Assembly (NCBI RefSeq): GCF_023343835.1
Contig: NC_064433.1
Coordinates: 73,264,823 to 73,328,822 of the forward strand
Direction of reading: 5' to 3'
Source: Lagopus muta
Taxonomy: Eukaryota > Chordata > Aves > Galliformes > Phasianidae
DNA length: 64,000 bases
The notes under the pieces were generated by a model. That model saw only the letters and a program-made list of their open reading frames with translations. It did not search any database and was not told where the DNA came from. A program made the translations under genes and the position numbers. Each line of letters opens with the position of its first letter. Position 1 is the first letter of the stretch. This document shows positions 1 through 12,011 of this stretch, one piece after another.

Positions 1-298
1 AGCACCTGTAATGAGCCCTGTGGTTGCTCTAACTCCTGCAATGAACCTTGCGATTTCTCTGCCTCTTGCAACGACTGCAGTATCTCCAACTCCTGCAACG
101 AACATTTTGCCTGCTCCAGCCCTCATGATGGTCCCTGTGGCTACTCCAACCCCTGTGACAGATTCTGCAGTTGCTTTGCCCTTTTTTGACAGACGCTGCA
201 GTTACTCCAACCCTACTGAAAGGCCCTGCAGGTACCATGATCCTCACAACCAGTCTTATAGTCACTCCAGGCCTCCTGACAAACCCCACAGTTCAACT
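1..298 (+). repeat. 30-bp tandem array coding Cys-rich decapeptides (copy A)
   Basis: About nine to ten degenerate 30-bp units (one of 27 bp, one of 31 bp) start at 1, 31, 61, 88, 118, 148, 178, 209 and 269. In the frame starting at base 1 each unit reads roughly N-S/P-C-N-E-P-C-x-x-S, for example NSCNEPCDFS. The 31-bp unit contains a T run and shifts the frame, after which the pattern continues in the next frame (NPTERPC, then Cys-poor units rich in His, Pro and Ser). The array lies in the gag region between the N-terminal part and the Lys-rich/capsid part. Its role is unknown. The Cys spacing does not match a CCHC zinc knuckle. Confidence 0.75.
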
Positions 299-708
299 GG
301 GGAACAAAATAGTACCCATATCAGTAGCCCTATCAGCAAGAAGAAAAATGTCTACAGAAGTCAGAATACTTAGCAAAGAGAGAAGTTTATAAGTGCAGAG
401 AAAAAAAAAAAAAGGAGTGTGATCATCACAAAAGCAAGAGGAAGAAGAAGAAACAGAAACCATCTGACTCCTAACATTAAGTGGACTGTGAGATTTGCAA
501 GAAGATTACAGCTATCACCCACGTGAGCATATTACCACCTGGCTGCTTAGGTTCTGGCATAGTGGAACCAGTATCCTGAACTTAGCAGGTAGTGAAGCCA
601 AGAAGCTGGGATCTGTTTCTAGGGAAAGTGGCACTGACAAAGCAAATGAAAAAGGAATACGGTCTTTCACCCCGAGACGGCAACTCTTGTCAGCCCTGAA
701 GGAAAGAT

Positions 709-998
709 CCCAGGCCAATAGTAGGATCCGAGGAAATGGCAAGAAGTTATACCAGAGGAGGTTTAGGTTGGATATTAGGAGAAACTTTTTTCTCTCAGAG
801 GGTGGTCAGGCACTGGAATGGCCTGCCAAGGGAGGTGGTGGAGTCGCTGTCCCTGGTAGTGTTCAAGAGGCGCCTGGACGAGGAGCTACGAGAGATGGTT
901 TAGTAGCTTGTGGCACTGATAGGAATGGGAGGGTGGTTGGACTGGATGATCTTGCAGGTCGTTTCCAACCTTGTGATTCTGTGATTTCTGTGATTTAT
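709..998 (+). mobile_element. CR1 LINE 3' end inserted in gag copy A
   Basis: A 5'-truncated CR1 of about 290 bp ending in the CR1-type tail (gattctgtgatttctgtgattt). The segment includes the usual landmarks: a GGTTTAGGTTGGATATTAGG block, GGAGGTGGTGGAGTC, and GGACTGGATGATCTT before the tail. Copy B of the gag is uninterrupted at the same site, so the insertion edges can be placed to the base: copy A reads gaaagat|CR1|atatcc against gaaagatatcc in copy B, a 2-bp overlap (AT) at most. That fits CR1, which makes little or no target duplication. The sequence looks fairly fresh, similar to chicken CR1-B/F-type subfamilies; the exact subfamily is not determined. Confidence 0.92.
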
Positions 999-1282
999 AT
1001 CCTTTCAAGGAAGACCTGGTACTTAACCCAGGCATATGGACCACAATGGAGAAAGGTATCCAGTACTCGAGGGAGCTCTCTGTGGTAGAGATTGTGGTAT
1101 GCAATTAACTTGGACAATTATACCGGTTCCCAAGATGCAGACGACATGATATGTATGTGAAATATGTGGCAGAGAGTTGTATGGAATGCACCATCATCGT
1201 ATGCCAGCTGCCTGGCAGGAAAGAACTGGAAAGGTGATGAAAAACCAATAGTGGATGAAGTGGCTAGCCTGCTCTGACAATA

Positions 1283-4200
1283 TGAAGCTAGCCAGATATT
1301 AAACATCATTTTATAAATGCATCTTCTGGATCTCAAAGTTTTTTGTTTATGACTGTGTAACAATACAGCATCTTAGATACATATTACTATACACATTCCT
1401 TTACTTTAACTCTTTCCCTGTATATTAGGCCAGGTAGAACTTTGATATCTCTAAGCACATCATATCTCATTGTTTCATTAATATCTATCATCTAATATTC
1501 AGTAGCAAAAACACATCTTTTGTGTCTAGCAGATACTTGAAGACTGATTACCCAGTTAGAGAGAAAGCATATTTTACTTTTTCGTGTGTAGTTCACATCA
1601 TTTCATTGATTAAATTTAATTTTGCAATAATTCCACGAAACACTGTATAAAATATCAGGTAAAATCCTTCTTTCTTATAATGTATTTGAGAATTTTTAGA
1701 GCATCGTGGATTGTAAATGTATTTTTATCGTAAGATACAGTTGTGGTATTTTCAGTATCACTGTACACAAATGGAGTCACCACAGTATAAAAGACAATGT
1801 GTCATCTAAACTAAACTGACTGGGCTTATTTAAACAAAGCTAGAATTAGGTCTTCAGGCAAACTGGAATCTTAGTAAGGTATTCAATGGTTTTGTTATAT
1901 ACCTGCAAAATGCTGCTTCAAATAGCTAGGCACAAAACCTCATGTGTTAAAAAAAAGAAAGAATCTTTAAAGCCCTTAAAAAGAAATATTCGCATATATA
2001 TATTTAAAAAAAAAAATTGACTCAGATCACTTTATGCTGCTAGTATTGTACAGATCATTTTGAATCAGAGCCAAGTTGGTATTAATAATCTTATGTTGAT
2101 GTGAAATCAGCATTTTGCAACAATACCAGAAAATAAAGAGACGTTCCAGAAAGAAGAAGCCAGACATCGGGAAACTGCTTTGCATGTTGCATTCTAGATT
2201 ATATGATCTGGCTTGGCAGCATTTCCCCAGATGATCTCTAGTCAGTGCAAAGTTTTGGTGGTGAAGTAAGAAATATTACAACAGCAGAGTCTTAATAAAT
2301 AAATAAATAAATAGATAAAAATAAAAATGGAAACATATAACCTTGTTAATAAAGAAATAGGACTCTCTTTCTTCAGAACACCTTGGATAATTTCCTCACT
2401 TCCCCTTTGCTCCTGTAGAAAGACTATTCCAAGAACATCTGTCCTTGAAAATTTGGGAATGCTTATCAAATTTCCAGATTAAATGTATTACTGTCTAGAT
2501 TATACTCCTTGTTCTTGTGCCAGTTTACTTTAATCACTCTTGAATTTCTCTGTTTACTTAATTGTTTTTATCTCCATAATTTAAAAAAAAAAAACAAAAA
2601 CACCTTATTACACCTTATTACAAAGTGGTTTTAACCACCTTTTAGTCTGTTTTTAACTAGATTCTCCAGTGCCAAAGGGGTTTGGCGGGGGCTTTCTGTT
2701 ATTTCTCCAGTTATTCTTGATCTCCTGAGCCATTTCTCTACTAGAGATAGTTTTAAGGTAATTAGAAGTGGCTCTGTCATCATCTCTTCTTGGACCGGGT
2801 GACTGAACACAGTATTCTATTAAGCAAATCCCAATACCATTTGCAACTGTGAAAATGCAGAATGTAGACTCAGTGAGGACTATGGGATCCCATCAAAATG
2901 ATTTTATAACATTTTTCAATTCAGAAAAAATGAACTACTTCTTGGTCCAAAGAATAAGCAGACACTGTTTAAATGACTTGGATTCAATTCAAATATGACT
3001 GGGATCTAAGTTAATTGTTAAGTTTCAACAGTTACTCTCAGAAATAAATAAATATATATGTAATAATTATAATATTCCTATAACTGTTTAAACATTTGTA
3101 TTAACTAAATATACATACAGATCTTTTAATACATATATAAACCCCATGCTATCTTCTGTCTCCAATACATTGCCACCTCTTTAAAAAGCATGTTTTGCAC
3201 CAGAAGATGTATACTGCTTCTTCCACTTTCCCTCATTTTCAAATGTAATTCCTACTGAAACTACGGTGCCTTGCTGGTGCCTGACCATACTCAGCTTGGC
3301 AGAATTCTGCCTGAACAGAAGAGAGATGACTGCAATTTTCCCTGAACCTCCTTTACTATTTCTGATTCAGCAGACTACACATGTATTTGACTTACGTAAT
3401 GAACTGAAGTCTAATTAATGAATGGAAGTATAATTATAAAGTAGAGGAAATCACTGAAGTGTGAATTTATGTGATCCCTCAGATGTTGACAGGAATTAAC
3501 AGTGGAAATTAATGTGGTGGTAGCTGCCAAGATATAATGAGAAAGGTATATTCCTCCAGGCTTTCCCTGACTCCTGGGTAGAGGGGAAATGGAGATCAGC
3601 ATGCACCAGCAACAGAAGAGGTTCAGCTTGTCTTACAAGCCAGTATCTGTACAATATTATGGTGAGTGAGATACAGAGACTTGCATGAAAAGTGCCATCT
3701 GCTTTGATAGCAGCACATTCCACTATTTAGATATAGTATGAAATACTGAGTCATAAAGGGCAGAAGCTGTACAGTGCAACTTAGTGCCTATTTTTGGCTA
3801 CATCTTGAATTACAGAATTACAATGACTTCTTAGGAAAGCCTTTCCTTTATACTAATATGCTGCAGTATTCTTGGAAGGGAGCCAACCATCTCAAAGGAC
3901 TGCGGTATATTCAAGTCGCAATGTCAGTTTGAGTTCTTTTGGAATGTGTACCTAAGTCTTTTCACTGAGAAGAATGCCTCCCATTAAGTGTGTCATCCCC
4001 ATGCCAACTCCCTGTTTTTTCTCTGGCTGTGGAATCTTATCCTCAACTTTCATTCTTGTATCCCACATCTCAGCCCTACGGAAAAAGAAATGCTGTGGAA
4101 ACCCTCTACTTCAACGCATTAATGCAAAACAAAAAATTCTCATGACTGACAACTGAATTTTAATGCCATATATTTTATTTTTTTTTCAAAATCAGAATGG

Positions 4201-4439
4201 TAGTAAGTTTATGCAGATTGAAATAGTAGCCATTGCAACAGCTTGTGATCTGTTGGTGTCTAAGGAATAATCCCTGCAGAAGTTTTTACAGATCTGTAAA
4301 TAAACACATTCTAGCTGTCTCAATGGGGAATAGCAGAAGTTTTGTCTGGTTTAACTTGCTTCAGAAAGATTTTTTGAGATAGGTTATTGCCATTCTAAAT
4401 AGCATTTCCAGATCTCTATTGCTTGGGAAAAGGATCTTC
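1283..4439. other. Unassigned AT-rich sequence
   Basis: No gene or recognisable transposon seen. It contains short A-rich and (AAAT)n-like stretches (about 2293-2325 and 2580-2595) and a small direct duplication of acaccttatt near 2601-2620. Short open frames here have no recognisable motifs. Confidence 0.5.
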
Positions 4440-4615
4440 ATAGATTGGCACTGAAACAAGCTCCTCAAGATCATGGCACCAAGCCCACTGGAATTCAAGA
4501 AGCTTTTGGACAGTACTCCCAGACACATGATTTGAATATTGGTTGGTTCTGTGTGGTTCTGGATCAAGGAATTGGACTCAATGATCTTTGTCAGTCCATT
4601 TCAACTAAAGATATC
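4440..4615 (+). mobile_element. Old CR1 LINE 3' fragment
   Basis: A diverged CR1 3' segment. Landmarks in order are ATCATGGCACCAAGCC, a TTCAAGAAGC block followed by TTTGGACA, CTCCCAGACACATG, and ATTGGACTCAATGATCTTTG followed by a decayed GTCC-TTTC-AACT. The terminal octamer repeat is no longer visible. The open frame across it is incidental. Confidence 0.75.
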
Positions 4616-6229
4616 AACCATTTAGTCATCCAACTGACCATCATGTTCACATCAGCTCACATTAAGGGCCAATTGATTGTGACTCAAGATATAAGAAGAA
4701 AAGAGTTAGACATATTTTCAAATTAAACTACAATTTTTATAAAGTCAAATAAACAGTAACTGATTATTTCATTTTTGGGCATCATAAAGTGTAATCTACA
4801 AGTTTTTATACACAGATATTAATCTGTGTCTTATCTTCTTTGAACCTTAAATATATTCAATTTATTTTACACTTTGAAATCAGGATGAAAATAGAGAAAA
4901 GAAGGCACGCGCGCACACACACACACACACACCACCTTGCAAGTGCACAGCAAAAAGATTTTATGTTGTTTCAAATGAGAAAGGAAATGGTCTATGCCAT
5001 TCTAGATAACAGAGACATTAAAATAGACTGGTACAAAGAAAAGAACATAGATCAAATATTTGTAAAAACTGATTTTTCGGCAGTCTCATAATAACGGAGT
5101 TGATTCTTGTCAGTTGTTACTGCAGGTACATCTGATTTTCTTGATTTCATTTACAGATTCCCCAGCATCAATGAGAACAATAGACTCTCTAAAATATAAA
5201 TTTTAACTCATATCATACACTGAATGGGAGAGAGATATCCAGGGATGTGGGAAAGAAAGATCTTAAGTGTTCTTCTTTCTTTGATGGTGCTATGAGATCA
5301 GTAATTGCATAAAAGAGAAAAGCCTTAACTATGTTTTAATTTAGATATTTCTTTTTAAAAGAAATCTGAGCAGTGTATGTTTTTTTCCACCTGTATAAAG
5401 AGTGTAAAAACAAATAAACAAAAACCTTTCTTCGTGGAAGTTCAGATTTTAATTAAGACAAGCTTTATTATTACAACATCAGTTTCAAATTCTTAGCTAA
5501 AAAAATAGGAGACCCCTATCTTAAACCTAGAGATTTCCCACATTCCAGGAGACTGTGTTAATTAACTCTCTTGTATGTTGTATATTTTGCATTGTTTTGG
5601 TGCCATTATTTTATAGCCATCATTATGGTCATAAGTAAACTATTATCTGCATATATTAAATTGCATCTCACCTTAGGATTTGGTAATGATACTGTACAGA
5701 ACTACTGTTTGAAAGTAGCTTATTCATATCTGGGATCGAGGTTTCTGGTGTCTATACAGTAAAAATGCTTGTGTCATAAGGCAGTTTCAGCTGTCTTCCT
5801 GACAGAATATCATAGATTTTAGAAAATACAGGATATCACAACTTAATAGCAATGGGAAATTTAAAAGAACTTTGCATTAATTTGAAGTTATTAGGTACGT
5901 GTTTTCTAAGGAATGGGAGTAATATTATTCCTTTTATAAAAAAAGTAGCTATTTGATGACCCCCTAGAGGCCTGCATATACACTGAAACACATTACTTAT
6001 TTTCAGCTGGGGTCTGAAAGACGTGACCCACAATGATTGACGTAAGTTTTCACCCTGCATTTGGCCATACTTTTAGAATAATTCCCGACTTATTATTGAA
6101 ATTTCCAAGTGCCTTGTGCAATTTTTTCTTAAAAAACAGTTTGCAGAATGAAAAAATTAGACATCGTTATGCATTGATACCACTACTGATGCAAGTAATA
6201 CCACAATGCTATAGTGTAATGGAAAGTAT
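4616..6229. other. Unassigned sequence
   Basis: Nothing recognisable apart from a (CA)n microsatellite. No splice-bounded coding segment stood out. Confidence 0.5.
4906..4933. repeat. (CA)n microsatellite with CG interruption
   Basis: Dinucleotide run beginning CACGCGCG and continuing as about ten CA units. The CG steps at its left end are unusual in this CpG-poor surrounding. Confidence 0.95.
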
Positions 6230-6560
6230 AGCAATAATAGCAGAGCAGCACAATACTAGGATTCAGCAAGTGAGAACAAGCCCAAATGCAGCACTCGTAG
6301 ATACAGAAATGAAGGAAGAAAAACTACTTAGCTTTGGAAGGCCTCCAGTAGGCAAGGATCTCAAGAAATATACCCTTTCTTCCGCTGCCAACGCTTAAAT
6401 GAGGTCTGGGAAGGGCTGGATCCTGGGTCCACCCCTTCTGGTTACTCAGGTGTATGGCATGCATCTGAACTCCCCTGGATTGGCCCTGCCTTCCCACCAC
6501 ATGCTCAATTACTGGTGACAGCATTTCAGCTACAAAGCACATTATAAAAGCAGAAGTCAT
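6230..6560 (+). repeat. LTR-like dispersed repeat, copy 1
   Basis: A GC-richer island in AT-rich DNA. Its core, around 6394-6445 (cttaaatgaggtctgggaag, then a CC-rich block tccaccccttctggt), recurs in the same orientation near 62935-62982. A TATA-like TATAAAAG at about 6543 lies downstream of a run of promoter-like GC-rich sequence, which would fit a retroviral LTR U3/R, but I cannot place TG..CA ends or a target duplication. It may instead be another interspersed repeat. Boundaries are approximate. Confidence 0.45.
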
Positions 6561-8644
6561 TTATAGAAGATGAGGAAAAATGCAGTTCTTGCATAGTTCC
6601 TAGTTTCCAAACTTTTAATCCTGGTTTGCTAAGTTACCTATATAGATACTGCACTGGGAAACAAGGTCATCATAGTTCTAATAATGTTTCACCTTAGTTC
6701 TTTTATTTAATTATGACTTGCTTTGAATTTATTATAATGTGAAATCAAAACCTAATTCTGAACTGAGTTTTGAACATTTCAGTCCCGAAGAAGGGTTTTC
6801 AGGAGATACATGAAAGGTCAATTCTAAATCTCATTAAAACACACAGGCCATAAACACACAATTTTATACCTCACATGTTTGAAAAACTACAGCACATTTT
6901 CAACTCTGTTGAAAGAGCTGTGAAATCCAGTCAACACACACTTTTTTCAGATGACTTTTGTTTATGATCTGTCTTTTAATCCTTCATTCTTCTTTACAGT
7001 TGACATGATAGTACCTATTTTCCTTCTGGTTAAATTTTTGGAAGATTTTATTTATTTATTTATTTATGAGATACAGTAAAGGTGGTAATCTGTGGCTGTA
7101 AATTGGGATAGTAAAAGTGATTTAAGTAGACAGTTATTTGATACAGACTTATTATGATTCAGAGTGTCTGTGGTCTGCTTTCTCTCTTTTACTTGGATAT
7201 GGAATAATTAACACAGCTGGATTTCTGAAATCATTTAACCTCAGAGAAAAATAAATAAATAATCACACGTGTATAATTCAATAAATAAATTAATAGTTTA
7301 TTTTAAATAAGTATTATAATAGCACATCTACAGAGATAATAATAATAATGTAAACATACAATTATCGTGTTTGTTAATATATAAATTATGTTATAAATTA
7401 TATCTAAATCAATTAATATTGATATTTAATATATTCAAGTCAAAAGGAATCTAATATACTTCACACCAATAAAAAGTAACCAGAATAACATAGATCAAAA
7501 TTTGGAAAGATATATGTGCACAGTGGGCTTTTGTCAAATATTTCTTGGGCATAATTTGCAATCAAGTAATAAAATAATAAAATAAAAATAAATAAACAAA
7601 AGGGATGAAGTAATAAATAAAAGTAGTCTTTTATTGGAAAGGAAAACATTTTCCTTACTGGCTGACTTAGCTTCTCCTACTTCCTAAGGAAAACGGCATT
7701 GAAGAGCTGGTGGAGACTTATCCCTGTATTGGAAAGCATGTTCAAGATCAGGGACCATACAGCTAAAAGACTGGGAAATTTGCTTCTCTTTACTGACGAG
7801 CAGAGTAAGTCATCTAGAACTTCCTGGCTCCATGCTGTGTTTGTGCAGGAACGCTGAATCCATCACCCACACAATTTTTCATTGCTACACTGTCTTTAAC
7901 AATAGGCTATCCTACAACTCTCACAGCCTCTCCAAAGAGGGTTGAGCTCTCATACTGGTGAAAATGCAGAATACTGTTTTGTAACTATACTGGCTTTTAA
8001 TCTCAGTTTGGCTTTGGCTACCGTGGGAGTTGATCCTGTAAGACATCAAACCTGCTTTCAAAGGTTTCAAGTGTGACTTTATATATGCTACTTTCTCACT
8101 ACAAAAAAATCGTTTGGTTTAAAAGGGTTTGAACTCTGTTTGCACGTATAAGAATTTTTTCCATAGCCCAAGTGGCAGCTCTACCAAGAGACATCCTTAG
8201 AGGACTGAACCTGTGGGGTTTTTTTGTAAGAAAGTGATCTTGTGATCTGCAGCTGACAATCAAAACTGGAGATTGCACGAACAACATGCTTGTTTGAGTC
8301 TGTGTGCCAACAACCACACTCAGTTTACTTTTGGAAACAAAGCTGTGAAGGAAAGCCGTGAATAACTTGAAGAAGCAGTGAATGAAAAGGACTACTGTCA
8401 GCTTTCAGTCCGTGATTATATTCTGTTCCTAATTCATACTTGCCTCTGATATTGAGCACAATTCTGAGATACCACCGGAAAACTGTAGGAGCATTTCTAG
8501 AACTCTGTCAACATCCTCTCTTGCAGCACTCAGCATTGTCTCCTGTCTTTCACTTTCCCATGGCAGTTCCCTGTTCCTTTCACCTCATGATTTAAGTCAA
8601 CTAGTTGTTAGCAGTTTACAGGCTGGTTTGGCCTGGTTCCATGA
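6561..8644. other. Unassigned sequence with very AT-rich core
   Basis: Includes an (ATTT)n run near 7047-7068 and a strongly AT-rich block at about 7245-7450 with many AATAAAT words. No gene or transposon recognised. Confidence 0.5.
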
Positions 8645-8648
8645 CTAG

Positions 8649-9166
8649 TGGGGTGGGGTGGCCCCATGGACTCATACCCTAGGAAAGGGAGAAGGGGTAA
8701 TGGAGAAGGGAAAAGGGTAGGGAGATGGGCCTAAAAATAAAACAGCAGCAACAATCTCAGGAGAAACAAAATAATTTACTAAGTAAGATATTGGAATGCA
8801 AGATAACACACTATAATACAATATAATTGGAATTGAAGATAGTAAATCAAATAAAATGAGAGAGTGTCTGAAAACCAAAGGTTTACTCTAAGCAAGCTGA
8901 GCCAATATGGCTGGGAGCAGAGATGAGCCAGATGACCGAAAGGGATGTCTTGTGATCTATGAACAGTTTTATCTTTCCCTCTGAATAGAAAAATGGAAAC
9001 GGAACAATTCAAAGCCCTCTGGGGTCTGTAGGAAGTAGTTCTTCTCTTCTGAGAACCATGTACCTGGAATAATCCATGGAACTGGAGCATTAACTCTTTG
9101 ACTCCCAGTGCACTACATGATGTTATGATGTAGAATTCTGATAACAAAAACCATAAAACCATGACA
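8649..9166 (-). mobile_element. Solo LTR of an endogenous retrovirus
   Basis: On the minus strand the element begins TGTCATGGTTTTATGG at 9166 and ends CCACCCCA at 8649, so it has TG..CA termini. The identical tetranucleotide CTAG lies immediately outside both ends (8645-8648 and 9167-9170), a 4-bp target duplication. The 5' end resembles a common bird LTR family that begins TGTCATGGTTTTATG. At 518 bp, with no internal region on either side, it is a solo LTR left by recombination between the two LTRs of a provirus. The 4-bp duplication suggests a class I type integrase, though CTAG is short and palindromic. Confidence 0.75.
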
Positions 9167-9170
9167 CTAG

Positions 9171-11909
9171 TGAATGTTTCACAGTGCCTTATTCCTATCA
9201 TCTTCACTTTCAAAACTTGAATGTTTGCATTTCTTTACCGTTGTATTTATTAAAGGACTTGTTATACAATAAAGTCTATTTATTGTGGGAGGAAGAATAA
9301 GGAATAAAAATACTATGGATGGAATTAATCATGGCTAGCTATAATAGCTATGTATCTATTTGCTTTTGCGAAAAGAGACAGACAGACAGAACTATAAGTA
9401 TTCATATATATGCCACCTGCAAGTTTTGTCTTATTTTTAAATATATATCTTAAGATATGTAAATGTATGTCAAGGACTTCACTGAAGAACTCAGACCCAA
9501 AACTTAGTTTCTTGTCATGGAAAGATGTAATAGAAATGGAAATAAATATTGGAAAATCACTAGGTAACTTATACTGTTCACTGGTGAAAGAAGACAGAAA
9601 TAATTAAAATAACAATGCAGAGGAGCTCGGAGGCCAGCATGTTTGAAAAGCAACTATGATAAAGACTGAATTCTTACCTGCAATAAATCAACATGGTTTT
9701 GTTTAAATCTACAGTGCTTTTTTAATACCATGCTCTATCCATGAAGCATTTCAGTGTTTCTCTTTAAAAAAATTTCCAATGTACAGGAGTGTACAGACAA
9801 GAAAAAGTAGTTTTTAGATAAAGAACATACACAAGTAGAAGAAGTAAACTTTTATGATGTATATTTCTGTAGTATCACCAAAGCAAAAAGAGCAGCTGCT
9901 TATACCTATTGTTGAGCTAACAAAATCTAGCACCTTTCTCAAACATCTACTGCTATCACCAAGAATTTGCCTGAGGTTTTGTTGTTTTAATTAGATACAA
10001 AGAAAAACAAAACCATAATCACATCTAAGAATATAAAGAGATTGACTTAAAGGAATGGAATGGGATGAAAAGATCTGTGAAATAAGAGTTAAAATAAGAG
10101 AAATCAAGATTTAGGCAGAGACAAAAAGCAAATACTAAAATTTAACTTGTGAGTACAATGAAACTACTCAGAAATTGAAAAATAATTTGTGTAAAAGATT
10201 TCCTACATTTTGGAAGTGATCCTAAAAATTGATAAAGGGAAATAATTATGGAGAAAATCATCATAACCACTTCTTGTACTATTTTAAGGGTATAAGAATT
10301 TATAAAAGTGATTGTTGTGATTTGTTGTTTAGCATTCTGAACATATAGAAGCATTCTTGGGCAAACTATTTGGTTTCAGTTTCTGAAAATAAGCATATTC
10401 TTTTTCAGCTTTGTTCATCATTATCTTTATTCAAGGTCTCTACACTTTGTAGGAACTGTACTTTAAAGTCTACCTGTCGCTACTCTTTTGAAATCCTGTG
10501 TTGAGCACTGTCTCATGAGATACACATTGCTTCTGTGAAGTGTGTGACTGATAAGCATTATATCTTGCAGTTCAATGTTATCTATCATACAGTGAGTCTG
10601 GCCTACATAAAAAACTAATAATCTGAGATACCTGAACTACAGTTCCTGGGAATGCTGCAGAAGAAGGCAAAAGCCTAATTTGTGTGAAACTGCTTTCAAA
10701 AACAAACCAATTCTGTTTGAAAAATATTTTAGTGTAAACAATATGATCCCAACAGGAACTTTTTATTTCCATGCCTGTTCAGTGAATGAGCAAAAAAAGA
10801 TTGAGGAATAGTATTGCTTCTGTCCTAAGGAAAAAACACATTGTTTTCTTTCCATAGAAACTCAGAAAAGCAATCAAATGTAGGAGTCTGCTTAGCACCA
10901 TGGTCACTTCTATATTACTGTGCTAATAAAGAGGAGATATAATAAAAGCAAACTGTTACCCTTCAGTCACCAGTTATGTATTTTCTACTAAGTTGGATGT
11001 AAAGTAATTTTATGCTCAACGTGTGTTACACACTATGGTACTCACTTCAGGGCTCTGAAACGTTTTACCTTCCTGCTGATAACATGACAGTTAAAGGTCA
11101 GGGCACTTATTCAGTGGTCACAAAGCTGAAAGCATTTTGTATTTAGTGGAAGGAAAAGATCTTTTTGTTGCACTTCTTTCCTTCAACAATCCAGACAAAA
11201 CTTAAGGACATTTCTCAGGAGAGCAGCTACCTGCCAGCATGGAAGCACAATGTTTATCCATCTCCCTGTGTTCTTAAGTGTGCTCCTCCTTGTTATGTTA
11301 ACCCCTTAGTACCAAATGTTAGTCTTCCCTTGCTTGACATTAGCAGACATAGAAGAATTGCAGAAAAAAATAATGATTTTGGCTCTTCACAATAAAATAA
11401 AAAGGATGGGCAATTTGTTCTTACACTTGGACACTGTCCTGCAATTATTGAATATTTTATGACTGTGTTGTCTCAGTCATATGCACCCATAGCACAGTAT
11501 ATTCAGTCTTTACTGATAATGCTTGGTGTCTTGGACATTTTGTTTGAATTTCAAATCTGTGCCTATATCATTCTACTCACTGTCAAGGAGATGAGGTCAA
11601 AAGCATCATGTCAGTGACCCCCTACTCTGCTTCTGTAGAAATTACTAACAAAATATTCAGGATGTAATATCCCACATTGTTTATACAACACTACCTCGTA
11701 ACAGTGTCATCTCAGGAAGTTTACTTTTCGTATGAGTTGGAAGGAAATCTATTATTCAAAATAGACTTCTTGCAATAAAATTAATAGGTAAGTTTTGCTG
11801 TTACATGTGATTCTCAGTTAAGTTTTCCAGTTGTTTACCTTAAAATATTGAACATTTTTAACATATATGATTGAGACTGATTTTACTGATAACTTAGAAA
11901 CTATGTGAT
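9171..11909. other. Unassigned sequence
   Basis: No gene, RNA or transposon recognised. Contains a short (GACA)n tract near 9377-9390. Confidence 0.5.
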
Positions 11910-11981
11910 GTGGTTGTAGCTCATAAATGGAGGACCTGCTTTGCATGTGTGAGATCTGGGGTTCAATCCACAACATCTCCA
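11910..11981 (+). pseudogene. tRNA-Ala(TGC)-like sequence, degenerate
   Basis: 72 nt aligning across its whole length with a vertebrate tRNA-Ala. The A-box region TGTAGCTCA is at 11915-11923. The anticodon loop TTTGCAT in TGCTTTGCATG carries anticodon TGC. The B box GGTTCAATCC and the 3' end CTCCA are present. The acceptor stem has lost pairing (GTGGTTG against CATCTCC), two T-stem pairs are mismatched and the D arm is irregular, so it is not a functional tRNA. It is followed, after about 30 bp, by a CR1 fragment and CR1 tail in the same orientation. It may be a tRNA pseudogene carried by CR1 machinery or the head of a SINE. Confidence 0.75.
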
Positions 11982-12011
11982 TCGGCTTCTTGCAGGGGTA
12001 GGGAGAGAAAA

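Larger units (their letters stand above)
1..1282 (+). pseudogene. ERV-L gag fragment, copy A (inverted partner of 35.4-36.4 kb)
   Basis: Part of a decayed endogenous retrovirus gag, read left to right and cut by the window edge. In order: a Cys-rich 30-bp tandem array (1-298), a Lys/Arg-rich stretch (about 340-470), and a capsid-like segment from about 495 containing the motif HITTWLLRFW, which I recognise from bird ERV-L gag. A CR1 at 709-998 splits the capsid part. Compared with copy B (minus strand, 36395 down to 35407) the reading frame is further changed by a net 13-nt shortage near 1070, and a TGA near 1275 ends the homology frame. Homology with copy B stops at about 1282, after which the flank is unrelated. 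Class III (ERV-L) is inferred from the capsid motifs and from the pol of copy B. No function is expected. Confidence 0.85.

Noticed and set aside
495..1088. Open frame of 197 codons as a single protein
   Set aside because: It is a chance fusion of ERV-L capsid sequence with the CR1 inserted at 709-998.
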